A stretch of DNA of 64,000 nucleotides from Cryptomeria japonica (taxonomy: Eukaryota > Streptophyta > Pinopsida > Cupressales > Cupressaceae): NCBI RefSeq assembly GCF_030272615.1, contig NC_081413.1, positions 564,503,510 to 564,567,509 on the forward strand, written 5' to 3'. A model generated the notes under the pieces. That model was not told the origin of the DNA. It made no database searches and was given only the letters and a program-made list of their open reading frames with translations. Both the position numbers and the translations under genes were made by a program. Shown one piece after another: positions 62,090 to 64,000 of the stretch (positions within the stretch are counted from its first letter, which is position 1; each line of letters opens with the position of its first letter).

Positions 62090-64000
62090 ATGGGATCAAA
62101 TCAACGCAGGAAGAGGCAAAGGAAGGTTCTGACAACTAAGGAGATTGCACAAATAAGGAGAAGGAGGCAATGCGTCAACGAGAGAGAAGATCAAGAATGA
62201 GACAAGGAGCTTCAAGTTCCACAATCATTTTAGAAGAGGAGAACATCAATGAGACCATAAATGCTGATGAAGGAAACACAATATAACCATTTAATTCAGG
62301 TGCATCTTCTAATCCATTATTGGATACATGTATGTCTTCACAGCCCTATGTTTTTTCTCATGAAGAAATTGGTGATTTAGTAGAAGTAGGTTACTTATTA
62401 AATGAAATTGTAATTGAAAATCAAACCCCAAATGAAATTAGAAGTCAAGTTGAAAGTGAAATTGAAATCCAAATTGAAACCCCAACTGAAACTAGATCTC
62501 AACTTGAAACTAAAATTGAAACCAAATTTGAAACTCCAAATGAAATTGAAAATCCACCTGCAACTAAAACCAATAATGTGCATGTAGACATGGAAACACC
62601 AATTGAAAATGAAACTTGTTTGAATGATAATCAAATGAATGAAAATTTTGAAATTAAAAGTGATGTACTAGACAACCTTCCTGGCTTGGTTTCATGGAGA
62701 TATATTAGGACACATGCGAATAGATTGTTTAGACATTTTTTTATAATAAGAAATTTGGGTTCCAATGTCAATTAATGGTACAACTAATTAAAATGACTAA
62801 AATTCAAAAAGTGATGAAGAAGTTAGGCTTTTATGTCAAACCCAAGAAGAAGGAGGAGTCTTTAAAACAAGTTGTATCGACTGTTGCTAGTGCCTTTGAT
62901 ACAATTGGAAAGAAAAATCATTCTAAAGATAAAAATGCGACACGATGGGCGATAACAACAGTTTTAGTAAGACAAACAACTTCTAATAAAAGAATGATGA
63001 GTAACATAAGTGGATATCTTAATATTCATCGCAAAACTTTGTCAAGAGCTGTAAAAAGAAGAGTTAATTTTGAAAGTGATCCAGCAAACAAATTGTGGAC
63101 TTTTAGTGGTAGACTACCAAGGTCTGATATGAAACTTACTGGTGAAGTCAAAAATTTGATCGAAAAATTCTAGCATGATAATACGAGAGTATCACCTAAT
63201 GTTAGAGATGTTCTTAAATTAAGAGTTGGGTCAAAAAATCATGATCCACATCCAAAACACCTATTGGACATGACTCCAACTGAATTGTATAAATTTTTTT
63301 TGGATGATAAGGTGTTGACTATTAGCATTTGTCAAAGGTCTTTTGAAAAGTGTAAACCTTGGTATGTTCGAATTAACAAGGAAAGAGTCACATGTTGTTG
63401 CAAAACTCATGTTCAATTTCGCTACCATTATGATGTATTTCGATATATACGTGTTACCATGCATAGTAATGGAATGTTCCAAGAATGTGGTATAAATATA
63501 CCACTTGAAACTATAAAGGAGTTTATTTTGCAACCCACTAAATGAACAAAATTTCCTTTTCAATGCATGTGTTTTTGGTGTATGTGATATATGTGGCAAT
63601 CTTGCATTGTTGGATGAATGTTTGCATGAAAATCTTTCAAATGATTTTGGACAACAATTAATTGATTTTAAAATATTTAAAACTATTGAGTATCCACTTA
63701 AGGATGGAAAGGTTGGAAAATGATGTGATCTAATCATTGAAAAAGTTAGTGTTCATGCATTTATGAATGAATTCAAGAGTAACATCATACCTAAATATGT
63801 TAAACACACTCAACATGCTAGATGGCTCGATGGTCAGTTTCGAATATGTAAGGATACATTTCCTGTTGGTAGTATACTTTCGATTGTTGACTTTGTAGAG
63901 AACTACATGCTTGCACCACAAGATGAGGTACAATCACAATACTACAATTTAGTGCAGGTATCAATTTTTGTCCATATTGTCTATAGGCATGCACCAGATA
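62090..64000 (+). pseudogene. Transposase-like gene (broken, runs off the window)
   Basis: Start chosen at ATG 62090 in a GCCATGG context. N-terminus is basic (GSNQRRKRQRKVLTTKEIAQ, then RQRERRSRMR in the next frame). A Glu/Thr-rich repeat follows at about 62400-62560 (ETPTETRSQLETKIETKFET). From 62780: KKLGFYVKPKKKEESLKQ and a helix-turn-helix-like NISGYLNIHRKTLSRAVKRR, stop TAG at 63171, then TRVSPNVRDVLKLRVGS, LLDMTPTELYKFFLDD, KPWYVR and CCCKTHVQF. After a frameshift at about 63541: CVFGVCDICGN, stop TGA at 63721, HARWLDGQF, then VDFVENYMLAPQDEVQSQYY. The order (HTH, PN-RD, CxC-H, cysteine cluster, DFxENY-x-QDExQ) matches, from memory, a large transposase-like family known from invertebrates and some plants. 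At least two frameshifts and two stops; inactive. Confidence 0.6.

Overview
The window is repeat-dense, AT-rich plant DNA. The retrotransposon lineages (Ty1/copia, a chromovirus-like Ty3/gypsy with 4.4 kb LTRs, a Tat-like Ty3/gypsy fossil) and the deep nesting suggest a large seed-plant genome, possibly a gymnosperm; this is inference and no species is assigned. I see no rRNA, tRNA, CRISPR or convincing host gene. Nearly every coding signal is a mobile-element gene, mostly broken by stops and frameshifts.

Layout. 1-3015: 5' end of a minus-strand LTR element: LTR, an 18-nt primer-binding-like site, then a degenerate tandem-repeat reading frame in the gag position. 3017-3460: TG/TA microsatellite. 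About 5560-7560: minus-strand Tat-like gypsy fossil (RT, RNase H, second RNase H). 9303-27133: one minus-strand copia element with about 2.0 kb LTRs. Its 3' LTR carries a 1,680-bp solo LTR (11106-12785, TSD TTGAG). Its 5' LTR carries a probable 4.5 kb solo LTR (19471-25412), which itself holds a 1,410-bp solo LTR (23375-24784, TSD GATGT).

28441-30236: LTR end, PBS, gag and protease of a plus-strand copia element. Its integrase and RT reappear at 56211-57915, about 26 kb away. Between them lies minus-strand element C (about 30237-55168). Its 3' LTR is split by another solo LTR (30302-31835, TSD GCTAG), and its interior holds an essentially complete gypsy element (36734-50451, TSD ATGAA, PBS, PPT, gag-pol, 4.4 kb LTRs). 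Element C also has a 295-aa open frame rich in Q/N/S/P and several minisatellites.

57959-58455: GA microsatellite. 58550-61830: AT-rich, unassigned. 61834-64000: four consecutive inverted repeats followed by a decayed plus-strand gene resembling a transposase-like family, running off the window.

Most notable observations: an open frame inside the gypsy LTR whose first 15 residues resemble the histone H3 tail; the transposase-like gene with its hairpin-rich leader; an identical non-iMet PBS in two otherwise unrelated LTR families; and a legible insertion order supported by four exact 5-bp target-site duplications.
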